From assembly GCA_017429695.1 (NCBI GenBank), contig JAFROK010000031.1, positions 156,284 to 220,283 of the forward strand: a DNA stretch of 64,000 nt, written 5' to 3'. The notes beneath the pieces are model-generated. The model saw only the letters and a program-made list of their open reading frames with translations, had not been told where the DNA came from and made no database searches. Of this stretch, positions 34,207-42,227 are shown in pieces (positions within the stretch are counted from its first letter, which is position 1; each line of letters starts with the position of its first letter). The DNA is from Clostridia bacterium (lineage in GTDB: Bacteria; Bacillota; Clostridia; Christensenellales; Aristaeellaceae). The translations under genes were made by a program, and so were the position numbers.

Positions 34207-35697
34207 TCAGCTCATCATTTCTTTAAAATGATCCTTGCAGGCCTTTTCCAGCGCCTCGATCACAATTTTCAGCGTCCGGATCCGGGCATATTTCTTGTCG
34301 TTGGATTCAATAATATACCAGGGTGCGTTTTTCGTGCTGGTCTTTTTCAGCATTTCGTCCACGGCTTCTTCATACTGCGGCCATTTTTCCCGGTTCCGCC
34401 AGTCTTCATCCGTAATTTTCCATTGCTTTTCCGGTGTGTTCTGCCGTTCGGTAAACCGGGCCAGCTGGGTATCGGGGTCAATGTGGATCCAGAACTTGAG
34501 CACCACCGCGCCCCAGTCCGTCAGCTGCCTTTCAAATTCGTTGATTTCGTTGTATGCCCGTTTCCAGTCCTTCTCGCTGCAGAATCCCTCCAGCCGTTCT
34601 ACCATCACCCGGCCGTACCATGTCCGGTCGAAAATGGCAATGTGCCCGGTCCGCGGCAGCCGCGTCCAGAAACGCCACAGGTACTGGCGGTTCAGTTCAT
34701 GGGGCAGCGGCGACGCAATCGGATGGACGTCGAATCCCCGCGGGTCCAGCGGATACGCAACGCGGCGGATGTTTCCGCCCTTCCCGGCCGCGTCCCATCC
34801 TTCATAGCACAGGATCACCGGTATTTTCCGCTCATAGATCTTGTTGTGCAGTTCGCTCAGCCGGGCCTGCAGCTTTTTCAGTTCCTTCTTGTATTCTTCC
34901 TCTTCAATCACCGGCGTCAGGTCCACGTCCCGAAGAAGCGGCATTTCAACCAGCGGGAATTTTTCTTCGAAAGGTTCCCCGACGTATCTCCCCTTGTCCA
35001 GCGCTTTTTCAATCTTTTTTGTCAGCAGCTTCAGCGCGTCCCGAACGGCTGTTTTTCTCTTCTTGGCGTCCAGGATATGCCACTTGACCGGTTCGTTGGT
35101 TTTTTCCATGACCTCGTCGTATGTTTTCAGGAACTGGTGATATTCCCGGTTCTGCCACAGGTCGTCATCCGTCACGCGCCACCTGGTTTCCATGCTGCCG
35201 TACAGCGTTTCCAGCCGTTCAAGCTGCTCCTCCTGGCTGATATGCAGGAAAAGCTTCAGTACAATATATCCGCCGTCCCGCAGCTGGCGTTCAAATTCGT
35301 TGATGGAGCGGATCCTGCGCTTGGCTTCATCCCGGGTAATTTCACTCCGGATATACTTGCGCACCACATTCTCCATCCAGCCCGAATCCAGAAACATAAT
35401 CTTCCCGTTTTCCGGTATGGCGCATGCATACGGATACAGGAAAGGATAACGGCTTTCATTCTCCGGCACCACCGCGGGAGATACCACATTATAGAAGCGC
35501 GGATCGATGGAGGTGATCAGTTCCTTGATCAGGCTTCCCTTGCCGGCGGCCGCCCAACCTTCCAGCAGCACAAGCACCGGCAGTTTTCTTTCCCGCATCG
35601 CCTGAAGTTTTCCGATCAGTTCCTCCCGCAGGGCCTTGATCTCAATATTCAGGGACTCCTTATCTTCCGGTTTGTTCCGTTCAAATTCTCTCAGCAT
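34207..35697 (-). CDS. pap: Polyphosphate:AMP phosphotransferase (tandem PPK2, Pap)
   Basis: 496 residues comprising two PPK2 domains. The first P-loop is LLEGWAAAGKGSLIKEL near residue 45, the second CYEGWDAAGKGGNIRR near 293; lid-type motifs DSGWM and FDRTWYGR follow each. Two-domain PPK2 enzymes phosphorylate AMP to ADP from polyphosphate. The start at 35697 is fixed by AAAGGAG 8 nt upstream. A consensus promoter precedes it. Confidence 0.92.
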   Translation of the reverse strand: MLREFERNKPEDKESLNIEIKALREELIGKLQAMRERKLPVLVLLEGWAAAGKGSLIKELITSIDPRFYNVVSPAVVPENESRYPFLYPYACAIPENGKIMFLDSGWMENVVRKYIRSEITRDEAKRRIRSINEFERQLRDGGYIVLKLFLHISQEEQLERLETLYGSMETRWRVTDDDLWQNREYHQFLKTYDEVMEKTNEPVKWHILDAKKRKTAVRDALKLLTKKIEKALDKGRYVGEPFEEKFPLVEMPLLRDVDLTPVIEEEEYKKELKKLQARLSELHNKIYERKIPVILCYEGWDAAGKGGNIRRVAYPLDPRGFDVHPIASPLPHELNRQYLWRFWTRLPRTGHIAIFDRTWYGRVMVERLEGFCSEKDWKRAYNEINEFERQLTDWGAVVLKFWIHIDPDTQLARFTERQNTPEKQWKITDEDWRNREKWPQYEEAVDEMLKKTSTKNAPWYIIESNDKKYARIRTLKIVIEALEKACKDHFKEMMS

Positions 35698-35741
35698 GCA
35701 TCTGTCTCCTTTGTGTTCGGTTGTAGCGTCCTGATGCATCT

Positions 35742-35770
35742 ATTATACCGGATCAGCCATTCCGAATCAA
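35742..35770 (-). promoter_or_regulatory. Promoter of pap(-pgi)
   Basis: Minus-strand TTGATT (35770-35765) and TATAAT (35747-35742), 17-nt spacing. It lies just beyond the preceding operon's terminator. Confidence 0.7.
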
Positions 35771-35775
35771 GCGTC

Positions 35776-35814
35776 AAAAATGATCAGGGACCGGGCCATT
35801 CCGCCCGGTCCCTG
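35776..35814 (-). terminator. Strong terminator of the PadR-DUF4097 operon
   Basis: A perfect 12-bp stem (CAGGGACCGGGC with GCCCGGTCCCTG, plus coordinates 35785-35796 and 35803-35814). On the minus strand it is followed by ATCATTTTT. Confidence 0.8.
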
Positions 35815-35835
35815 AAAAGGATCCCGTATATCTGT

Positions 35836-37005
35836 TTATGAAATCCGTACGCTTCCGCTCACTGTGGATGCCTGGATCTTCAGCATGGCGCCGGCGCCGG
35901 CATCGGGGAAAGTGCATTTCGTGCTGCCCGAAACGCTCTTCATTTCGGCGTGCACGGAAGGCGTTCCCTGCGGAAGCTCAATTTCCACGCTGCCGCTGGT
36001 GGAGGCCGCTTCAATGCGGTATGCGTCGGTATTCTCCAACACCACGGTATTCCGCCCGCTCACCGTATGGGCGTTCACTTCCTTGGCGCATCCGGTCAGC
36101 TCGGCATGTCCGCTCGTGCTTTTGATTTTGACGGTCCTGAAATTTCCCTTCAGTTCAGCGTCGCCGCTGATACTGCTGGCTTCCGCCTGGTCCGCATTGC
36201 AGCTGATTTCAATATCCCCGCTGGCGGAAGAAGCGGAAATCCGGTCGATGTCCGCATTCCCGGGCGCCGTAAATTCAATATCGCCGCTGGTGGAATGCAG
36301 GTTCATCCGGGGCGCCCAGCATCCACTGATTTCAACGTCGCCGCTCATGGAATTCAGGTCCAGTTCATCCTGGATCCGTTCCGGTATGTCAATGAATACC
36401 TGGGCGCCTGCTGTCGAGATATCTGTCGCGACCCTGTTCAGCACTTTTCCCACAAAGCTCAGGATGCCTTTCATCGACATATCCTGTGCTTTCATATCCT
36501 TATCCTGGGTGATCTTTTTCCATTCGGAATCCACCCGGATCGTCAGCCGGGAGCCTTCTGCCGTGCAGATCAGCTGTTTCGGTTCTTCGCACCGTACATG
36601 GATCATACCGTCAGCCGAGCGGCCGACCGTAATATCGTTGCTCCGCAGGTTGGTCCGGATGGAGCGGATTTCATCCGCGCTGTAAACCCGGTCCGTAGGT
36701 TCTTCCTCTTCCGGAACCTTCTGCTGGTCAAAGAAGGATTTGAATTCCTCCCCGTTATCCACAACCGGTTCTTCTTTCTTTTCGGTGCCCGGTTTTTTGG
36801 GGTATTCGTCAATGACTTCCTTCATGCCGTTCAGGCTTTCAACCACCGCGTCAATCGCTTCCGTTTCGCTCAGGCCGCGGCTGATCAGGTCGTTATAGTG
36901 TTCCAGGCAATTGTTGAGTAGTTCCTCGCGCATGGTTCTGGTTTCAATGGTGTCGACTGTGTCCTTGAAGAGCAGGTCGATCATTCCGCAGATGGTCGCA
37001 TTCAT
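35836..37005 (-). CDS. DUF4097 beta-helix protein with HAAS-like N-terminal helices
   Basis: 389 residues without a signal peptide. Residues 1-70 are helical (MREELLNNCLEHYNDLISRG, the DUF1700/HAAS-like pattern seen with PadR regulators). From about 185 onwards short strands repeat as S(M/T)SGDVEI, TSGDIEF, ASGDIEI, SISGDAEL, STSGHAEL, VSGRNTV and TSGSVEI. This is the DUF4097 (adhesin-like) right-handed beta structure. It overlaps the padR stop by 4 nt. Envelope-stress or quality-control roles are proposed for such pairs; the exact function is unknown. Confidence 0.82.
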   Translation of the reverse strand: MNATICGMIDLLFKDTVDTIETRTMREELLNNCLEHYNDLISRGLSETEAIDAVVESLNGMKEVIDEYPKKPGTEKKEEPVVDNGEEFKSFFDQQKVPEEEEPTDRVYSADEIRSIRTNLRSNDITVGRSADGMIHVRCEEPKQLICTAEGSRLTIRVDSEWKKITQDKDMKAQDMSMKGILSFVGKVLNRVATDISTAGAQVFIDIPERIQDELDLNSMSGDVEISGCWAPRMNLHSTSGDIEFTAPGNADIDRISASSASGDIEISCNADQAEASSISGDAELKGNFRTVKIKSTSGHAELTGCAKEVNAHTVSGRNTVVLENTDAYRIEAASTSGSVEIELPQGTPSVHAEMKSVSGSTKCTFPDAGAGAMLKIQASTVSGSVRIS

Positions 37006-37340
37006 TTTTCCGTATCTCCTTCCAGCAGTTTGTTCATCACGTTTCTTGTTTCCGCCCAGGCTTTTGTTTCTTCCTCCAGTTTGTTCCGGCCTTCATCCGT
37101 CAGGCTGTAATACCGCCGCCTGGCGCCGATATTCTCGTCTCCCCAGTAGGACCGGATGTATCCGGATGATTCCATCCGCCGGAAAGCGGTATACAGGGTG
37201 GCCTCTTTCAGCTCCAGCCTTCCGTCGCTTAACGCGGATACTTCTTTGCTGATCTGATACCCATAGCCGTCTCCGTTCCGGAGGCACCGGAGAATAATCG
37301 CGTCGGTATATCCCCTCAGCAGGTCCGATGAAATGACCAT
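37002..37340 (-). CDS. PadR-family transcriptional regulator
   Basis: 112 residues of the short PadR type. The winged helix reads LLRGYTDAIILRCLRNGDGY, GYQISKEVSALSDG and KEATLYTAFRRMESSGYIRS, followed by the wing RRRYYSLTDEGRNKL. Such proteins usually repress their own operon. It is the first gene of a two-gene unit with the DUF4097 protein. GGGAGGTGAGG precedes the start. Confidence 0.93.
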   Translation of the reverse strand: MVISSDLLRGYTDAIILRCLRNGDGYGYQISKEVSALSDGRLELKEATLYTAFRRMESSGYIRSYWGDENIGARRRYYSLTDEGRNKLEEETKAWAETRNVMNKLLEGDTEK

Positions 37341-37360
37341 ATCCTCACCTCCCGGAACAT

Positions 37361-37389
37361 GTTATATCACAATATACCTCGCCTGTCAA
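37361..37389 (-). promoter_or_regulatory. Promoter and candidate operator of the padR operon
   Basis: Minus-strand TTGACA (37389-37384) and TATAAC (37366-37361), 17-nt spacing. The spacer and -10 contain the inverted repeat TATATTGTGATATA, a plausible autoregulatory site. Confidence 0.65.
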
Positions 37390-37434
37390 TGTATCTCGCG
37401 TATTTTTTTATCTTTTTTTCAAAAACCCTGGGAA

Positions 37435-37463
37435 TTGTCTTTCTTTCTTCCTTATGATAGAAT
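37435..37463 (+). promoter_or_regulatory. Promoter of the GH67 gene
   Basis: TTGTCT (37435-37440) and TAGAAT (37458-37463), 17-nt spacing, with a TG two bases before the -10. Confidence 0.5.
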
Positions 37464-37506
37464 ATGAAAGGTTTTGAAATCATCCTTCTGATTGAGGTGG
37501 AAAACG

Positions 37507-39330
37507 ATGAACGCTTGGCTTCGTCAACTCACATGGCGTATACCGGAAGATCTTTCTTCCCCGGCGGATGTGGCCCGTTATGAACTGAACCGAGCCCTTC
37601 CCGGTGTTTCCATTTCCCTGAATCAGGATGATAATCTCGGCGATGGTTACAGCGTCCAGCGCGTTTCTTCCGGCTGGCAGATCTCGGGCGGAAAAAACGG
37701 CCTGCTTTACGGCGCCTATGCGCTGATCCTGAAAGCCCTCTCCGGAGAAGCCGTTCCCGACGATTTCGCTTCCGCTCCGTATTATCCGCTCCGCATGATC
37801 AACTGCTGGGATAATATGGACGGAACCATCGAGCGCGGTTATTCCGGCCGCAGCCTTTTCTTTGAAAACGGCTGTTTCGATTACGACCCGGCCCGCATGC
37901 GGGAACTGGCCCGGCTCCTGGCCTCCTGCGGCCTGAATGTGCTCTGCATCAACAATGTCAATGTGCACGAGCCGGCCCAGCGCCTTCTGGAAGACCTGCT
38001 GCCCGAAGCCGCCGCCTTGGCCGCTATCTTCCGTCCGTTCGGCATCCGGCTCATGTTTTCTGTCGATTTCTCCCGTCCGCTGAAACACGGCGTCCCCACG
38101 GCCGATCCCTTTGACCCCGCCGTCCGCGCCTGGTGGCGGGATACAGCTGCCCGGGTATACAGTGCCATCCCGGACCTGGCCGGTTTCCTGGTCAAGGCGG
38201 ACAGCGAAGGCCGTCCCGGCCCTTTCTCTTACGGGCGGAACCACGCCGACGGCGCGAATATGCTGGCGGAAGCTGTCAAACCCTTCGGCGGCTGGATCGT
38301 CTGGCGCTGCTTTGTATATAACTGCCGGCAGGACTGGCGCGATACCAAAACCGACCGGCCGAAAGCCGCCTGGGAGCATTATGCCTTCCTGGACGGGCAG
38401 TTCAGTGACAATGTCATTCTCCAGGTCAAATACGGCCCTTTCGATTTCCAGGTCCGGGAACCCCTTTCCCCCCTGCTCCTCGGCATGAACCATACCAACC
38501 TGGCCATGGAACTGCAGCTGGCCCAGGAATACACCGGCCACCAGATCGACCTGTTTACCATGATCCCGATGTGGCGCGAGCTGTTCAGCGACCTGCCCGC
38601 AAACCGGATCATGTCCCTCGCCGCCGTTTCCAATCTCGGCCGCGATGATAACTACACCGGGCATCCCCTGGCTGCTGTCAATCTCTATACCTACGGCCTC
38701 CTGGCATGGGATCCCTCCGTGGATGCTGAAAAGGCCGTCACCGAATGGGCCCGGCTGACCTATGGTTTCGCCGCCGCGGACGAAAAGAAACTGACCGGCC
38801 TGCTTCTTTCCTCCCGCCGGATCTATGAAAAATACACCGCCCCGCTGGGCCTGTGCTGGATGGTCAACCCCCACGACCATTACGGCCCGAATCCTTCCGG
38901 CTATGAATACGACCTTTGGGGTACCTATCATAAAGCGGACCGCAACGCGGTCGGCATCGACCGCACCTCGGCCGGCACCGGCTACCTGGACCAGTATCCG
39001 CCGGAATTCCGCCAAAAATACGAAGATCCGGAAACTTGTCCGGATCTGTACCTGCTCTTCTTCCATCGCCTGCCCTATTCCTTCCGTATGAAGGACGGCC
39101 GCACGATGATCCAGCGAATATATGATGACCACTTTGAAGGCTATGCGGAAACGCAGTCCCTGGCGGAAACCCTGTCCGCCCTGCCTTTCCCGGAACCCGA
39201 CCGGGCGGTGATCCTCCGCCGGGCGGAAATGCAGCTTCACGATGCGAAGGAATGGTGCGATATTGTCAACACCTTCTTCCACCGGCTTTCCGGCGTGGAA
39301 GACGCCCACGGAAGAACCATTTATCCCTGA
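37507..39330 (+). CDS. aguA: Alpha-glucuronidase, GH67
   Basis: 607 residues, shorter than the usual 680 or so, and without a signal peptide, so intracellular. The catalytic barrel has FLVKADSEGRPGPFSYGRN (general acid E), followed by LDGQFSDNVILQVKYGPFDF and QVREP, which hold the conserved D and E of the family's base site. GKNGLLYGAYAL belongs to the N-terminal domain. Removes methyl-glucuronosyl groups from the non-reducing ends of xylo-oligomers. The start is ATG 37507, 6 nt after GAGGTGG. Complements GH8 and GH120 at 54-57 kb. Confidence 0.9.
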   Translation: MNAWLRQLTWRIPEDLSSPADVARYELNRALPGVSISLNQDDNLGDGYSVQRVSSGWQISGGKNGLLYGAYALILKALSGEAVPDDFASAPYYPLRMINCWDNMDGTIERGYSGRSLFFENGCFDYDPARMRELARLLASCGLNVLCINNVNVHEPAQRLLEDLLPEAAALAAIFRPFGIRLMFSVDFSRPLKHGVPTADPFDPAVRAWWRDTAARVYSAIPDLAGFLVKADSEGRPGPFSYGRNHADGANMLAEAVKPFGGWIVWRCFVYNCRQDWRDTKTDRPKAAWEHYAFLDGQFSDNVILQVKYGPFDFQVREPLSPLLLGMNHTNLAMELQLAQEYTGHQIDLFTMIPMWRELFSDLPANRIMSLAAVSNLGRDDNYTGHPLAAVNLYTYGLLAWDPSVDAEKAVTEWARLTYGFAAADEKKLTGLLLSSRRIYEKYTAPLGLCWMVNPHDHYGPNPSGYEYDLWGTYHKADRNAVGIDRTSAGTGYLDQYPPEFRQKYEDPETCPDLYLLFFHRLPYSFRMKDGRTMIQRIYDDHFEGYAETQSLAETLSALPFPEPDRAVILRRAEMQLHDAKEWCDIVNTFFHRLSGVEDAHGRTIYP

Positions 39331-39950
39331 TGGCCAGCCGACGGGCATAAATCCCGCAGTGCGCATTCACTGCACAGCGGCCTTTGCGCCTTGCACAGCC
39401 GCCTCCCGTGCCAGATCAGCCAGTGATGCGCCTGTCCCCATTTTTCCTTTGGAATCAGCCGCGTCATCTGCCGCTCCGTCTCTTCCACCGTATCGGCTTT
39501 GCACAACCCGAGCCGGTTGCTGACGCGGAAAACATGGGTATCCACCGCGAACGCGGGAATGCCGAACGCGTTAAACAGCACCACGTTGGCCGTTTTTCGC
39601 CCGACGCCCGGCAGCCTCGTCAATGCTTCCATGGTGTCAGGAACCTGCCTGTCATATTCATCCCGGATCAGCCTGCATGCCGCGATAATGTTCGCGGCTT
39701 TTGTTCTGAATCCGCAGCTTTTCACCATCGGATACAGGTCCTCTTCCCGGGCTTCCGCCATGCTGGCGGCGTCCGGATACCGGGCAAAAACCGCTGGCGT
39801 CACCTTGTTCACCTGCTTGTCCGTACACTGGGCGCTCAGGATCGTCGCCACCATCATCTCATACGGATTGGAGAAAACCAGCTCCGCCTTCGCTTCGGGA
39901 TACATCTCCTCCAGCCTGGCGAGAATCTGCATCTTCTGTTCACGCTTCAT
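39321..39950 (-). CDS. nth: Endonuclease III (DNA glycosylase/AP lyase)
   Basis: 209 residues. The helix-hairpin-helix LPGVGRKTANVV holds the catalytic lysine, the aspartate is in VDTHVFRVSNRLG, and the 4Fe-4S cysteines form C-x6-C-x2-C-x5-C near the C-terminus (CKAQRPLCSECALRDLC). Removes oxidised pyrimidines. Convergent with the GH67 gene, sharing 10 nt of coding sequence; no terminator separates them. Follows folT closely. Confidence 0.95.
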   Translation of the reverse strand: MKREQKMQILARLEEMYPEAKAELVFSNPYEMMVATILSAQCTDKQVNKVTPAVFARYPDAASMAEAREEDLYPMVKSCGFRTKAANIIAACRLIRDEYDRQVPDTMEALTRLPGVGRKTANVVLFNAFGIPAFAVDTHVFRVSNRLGLCKADTVEETERQMTRLIPKEKWGQAHHWLIWHGRRLCKAQRPLCSECALRDLCPSAGHQG

Positions 39951-39965
39951 GAAAACCGGCTCCCT

Positions 39966-40688
39966 TTAAAACAGCTTGATATTGTGGGCGGATACATAGT
40001 CCTTCAAGTAGAAGATATAGAACAGCACAAGTCCTACCGACACCACCGCGGTCACGACCAGGAGGATGATATGCTTTTTCCTGAAAACCAGGTCCTCCTG
40101 CCCGGCTGCAATCAGTTTCATGCTCTTCAGCGCGGGAATAAACGCCCCGAGAATCAGCACGATCAGCACGGATTCCACCGGAAACATCACCAGGTTCTTG
40201 ACGATCCGGACCAGGTTGATAATATTGTAGGTCGCTGCTTTGGGGTCGGAGAAGTAAGTATACATCCACTTGGTGAAAAGCGATGTCAGGATAATGTTGC
40301 ATACCAGGTTCACGGTAAACTTTGCCGCAAGTACCCTGGATACGGTAATCTGCCTTTTCCAGAAGAACAGCCCGAAAATAAACGAGCTCAGCATTTCCAC
40401 AAAAATGAACGGGAAAAAGTATATGCCGCTTGGGAAAATCAGATACCCCAGCGTATCGCTTACCGCGCCGACGCATAAACCGACCACCGGCCCGTAGATC
40501 ATGGAGCCGAGGGAATTGATATAGCAGTCGAACGTAATGCTCAGTCCCGCCGCCAGCGGGATTTTGAATGCTTTCACCACAATCCGCAGCACCACGATAA
40601 AGCTGGCAAATACAAGGCTCCTCGTGTTCTTCAGTTCGTTTGCGGCTGCGCGCCAGTAGTTCCTGCTCAATGAGTTCTGAAACGGCAT
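39966..40688 (-). CDS. folT: ECF transporter S component, folate type (FolT)
   Basis: 240 residues with about six membrane helices. The family-like motifs ITFDCYINSLGSMIYGPVVG and VGAVSDTLGYLIFPSG (loops near helix 3) resemble FolT/ECF S components. The upstream tetrahydrofolate riboswitch makes folate the substrate with good confidence. The S component needs a shared EcfAAT module encoded elsewhere. The start at 40688 is set by AAAGGAGG, 9 nt upstream. Confidence 0.88.
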   Translation of the reverse strand: MPFQNSLSRNYWRAAANELKNTRSLVFASFIVVLRIVVKAFKIPLAAGLSITFDCYINSLGSMIYGPVVGLCVGAVSDTLGYLIFPSGIYFFPFIFVEMLSSFIFGLFFWKRQITVSRVLAAKFTVNLVCNIILTSLFTKWMYTYFSDPKAATYNIINLVRIVKNLVMFPVESVLIVLILGAFIPALKSMKLIAAGQEDLVFRKKHIILLVVTAVVSVGLVLFYIFYLKDYVSAHNIKLF

Positions 40689-40689
40689 C

Positions 40690-40748
40690 AAAAAAAGCCT
40701 CCTTTCAAATCACCGGGCATCGCCCGTTCCATGATCCGCAGAGGCTTT
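40690..40748 (-). promoter_or_regulatory. Expression-platform hairpin covering the folT ribosome site
   Basis: Minus-strand AAAGCCTC (40748-40741) pairs with GAGGCTTT (40701-40694), followed by more T. The right arm contains part of AAAGGAGG, so the same hairpin could act as a terminator or hide the ribosome site. It follows the riboswitch by eight bases. Confidence 0.65.
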
Positions 40749-40756
40749 CCTGCCGG

Positions 40757-40862
40757 AAAAGCAGCGGGATGCGCATTTTCCACCGCACGGCTGCCCGCCG
40801 TTTCGTTCCATGACAACTCCCCGTTCATGGACACTTAACGCGAAAAACGCTACTCTGCCTTT
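40757..40862 (-). promoter_or_regulatory. Tetrahydrofolate (THF) riboswitch
   Basis: On the minus strand the conserved THF-aptamer blocks appear in order: GAGTAG, TTCGCGTTAAGTGT, a GGG/GTTGTC segment, AACGAA, then GCGGTGGAAAATGC and CATCCCGCT. An 8-bp closing stem pairs AAAGGCAG (40862-40855) with CTGCTTTT (40764-40757). It lies directly upstream of folT, the standard regulon of this class. Confidence 0.88.
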
Positions 40863-40904
40863 ACGAATCGTCTCTAAAAAACCTGTTACCGTCTGAATTC
40901 CTGC

Positions 40905-41999
40905 TTATTTCGCAACAATGTATCCTTTCCTGCACAGCAGTTCGGCAGTCAGCACCGCGCCGCCGGCAGCGCCCCGGATCGTATTGTGGCTCAGGCATAC
41001 AAACTTCCAGTCGAAAATCTTGTCCTCCCGCAACCGGCCGATGCTCACGCCGAATCCGTTCTGGAAATCGCGGTCCAGCCGGGTCTGCGGCCGGCTCGGA
41101 TCTTCAAAGTATTGCAGGAAGGGCTTCGGCGCGCTCGGCAGCTCCAGCCGCTGCGCTTCGGTTTCATAATTGGCCCAGCGCTCCAGGATTTCTTCCTTCG
41201 TAATCTTCTTTCCGAAGGAAACGGAAACAGCCGCCATATGCCCGTCGCTTGCAGCCACGCGGATGCACTGGGCGCTGATCACCGGCAGTTCGGCGTTCAC
41301 AATTACCTTGCCGTTTTCCTTCTCTTCCAGGTGTCCCCACAGTTTCAGCGGCTCATTCTCGCTCTTTTCATCTTCCCCGCCGATATACGGAATCACGTTG
41401 TCGATCATTTCCGGCCAGGTTTTGAATGTCTTCCCGGCGCCGCTGATCGCCTGGTAGGTGCATACGCTCACCTTCTCCGGCTGAAAATCCAGCAGTGGCG
41501 TCAGCGCGGGCACATAGCTCTGGATGGAGCAGTTCGGCTTCACGGCAATAAACCCGTATTTGCTGCCCAGCCGTTTCCGCTGCGTATCGATCACTTCCAG
41601 GTGGGAAGCGTTGATCTCCGGCACCACCATGGGTACATCTTCCAGTCCGCGGCATGCGCTGTTGTTGCTCACAACGGGAATCTCATGCCGGGCATAGTTT
41701 TCCTCCATCGCGCGCACTTCGTCCTTTTTCATGTCCACCGCGCAGAAAACAAAGTCCACCAGCGGAGCAATGGCATCGATATCCGCGGCGTCAGTCACTG
41801 TCATTTCGGCGGCTTCCTCGGGAATCGGCCAGTCAAAAGCCCAGCGGGCGCCGACGGCTTCTTTATATTTTTTTCCCGCGCTCCGCGCAGATGCGGCCAG
41901 GCACGTCACATGGAACCACGGATGGTCCTTCAGAATGGAAATGAAGCGCTGTCCGACCATTCCGGTTGCGCCGATGATACCAACCCGATACTGATTCAT
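40905..41999 (-). CDS. asd: Aspartate-semialdehyde dehydrogenase (archaeal/fungal type)
   Basis: 364 residues. The NADP fold begins VGIIGATGMVGQRFISIL, the active-site cysteine is in KPNCSIQ, and the conserved histidine is in AASDGHMAAV. The family variant is the longer archaeal/fungal type rather than the E. coli one. Makes aspartate semialdehyde for lysine, diaminopimelate, threonine and methionine. GGGAGG precedes the start; a promoter and a leader hairpin lie upstream. folT and nth follow on the same strand. Confidence 0.95.
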   Translation of the reverse strand: MNQYRVGIIGATGMVGQRFISILKDHPWFHVTCLAASARSAGKKYKEAVGARWAFDWPIPEEAAEMTVTDAADIDAIAPLVDFVFCAVDMKKDEVRAMEENYARHEIPVVSNNSACRGLEDVPMVVPEINASHLEVIDTQRKRLGSKYGFIAVKPNCSIQSYVPALTPLLDFQPEKVSVCTYQAISGAGKTFKTWPEMIDNVIPYIGGEDEKSENEPLKLWGHLEEKENGKVIVNAELPVISAQCIRVAASDGHMAAVSVSFGKKITKEEILERWANYETEAQRLELPSAPKPFLQYFEDPSRPQTRLDRDFQNGFGVSIGRLREDKIFDWKFVCLSHNTIRGAAGGAVLTAELLCRKGYIVAK

Positions 42000-42022
42000 A
42001 AAACAATCCCTCCCATGTAAGC

Positions 42023-42042
42023 AAAAAGCCGCCCCAGGCGAC
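42023..42042 (-). terminator. Terminator-like hairpin in the asd leader
   Basis: Minus-strand GTCGCC, loop TGG, GGCGGC, then TTTTT, between the promoter and the asd ribosome site. It is preceded by a second hairpin (CCGGAA with TTCCGG). Candidate attenuator. Confidence 0.55.
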
Positions 42043-42071
42043 GCCCGGAAACAGTCTCTTCCGGTGGCTGC

Positions 42072-42100
42072 ATGATACCATGAAGGGTATCCCGTGTCAA
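42072..42100 (-). promoter_or_regulatory. Consensus promoter of asd
   Basis: Minus-strand TTGACA (42100-42095) and TATCAT (42077-42072), 17-nt spacing; the leader is about 65 nt. Confidence 0.75.
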
Positions 42101-42227
42101 CCGATATATCAATTGGAAACTTGTAAAAAACAGTCCCCGGCAGGAATGGAAGCCCTCCATGTAGAAAATTTAAAATGATGTATGCAAAGGATCATCCCTC
42201 ATTTCCCGCCATGAAAGGAGTTTTTTT

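Noticed and set aside
34030-35841. A 603-codon open frame antisense to pap
   Set aside because: Both P-loops of the PPK2 protein lie on the other strand; the antisense protein is low-complexity and Phe/Pro-rich.
37480-39366. A 628-codon open frame antisense to the GH67 gene
   Set aside because: The sense strand carries the complete GH67 signature, a promoter and a ribosome site; the antisense product looks like a GC-rich shadow.
42000-42110. Lysine riboswitch or T-box before asd
   Set aside because: The leader is only about 65 nt and lacks the T-box sequence and the lysine aptamer's size and conserved loops.
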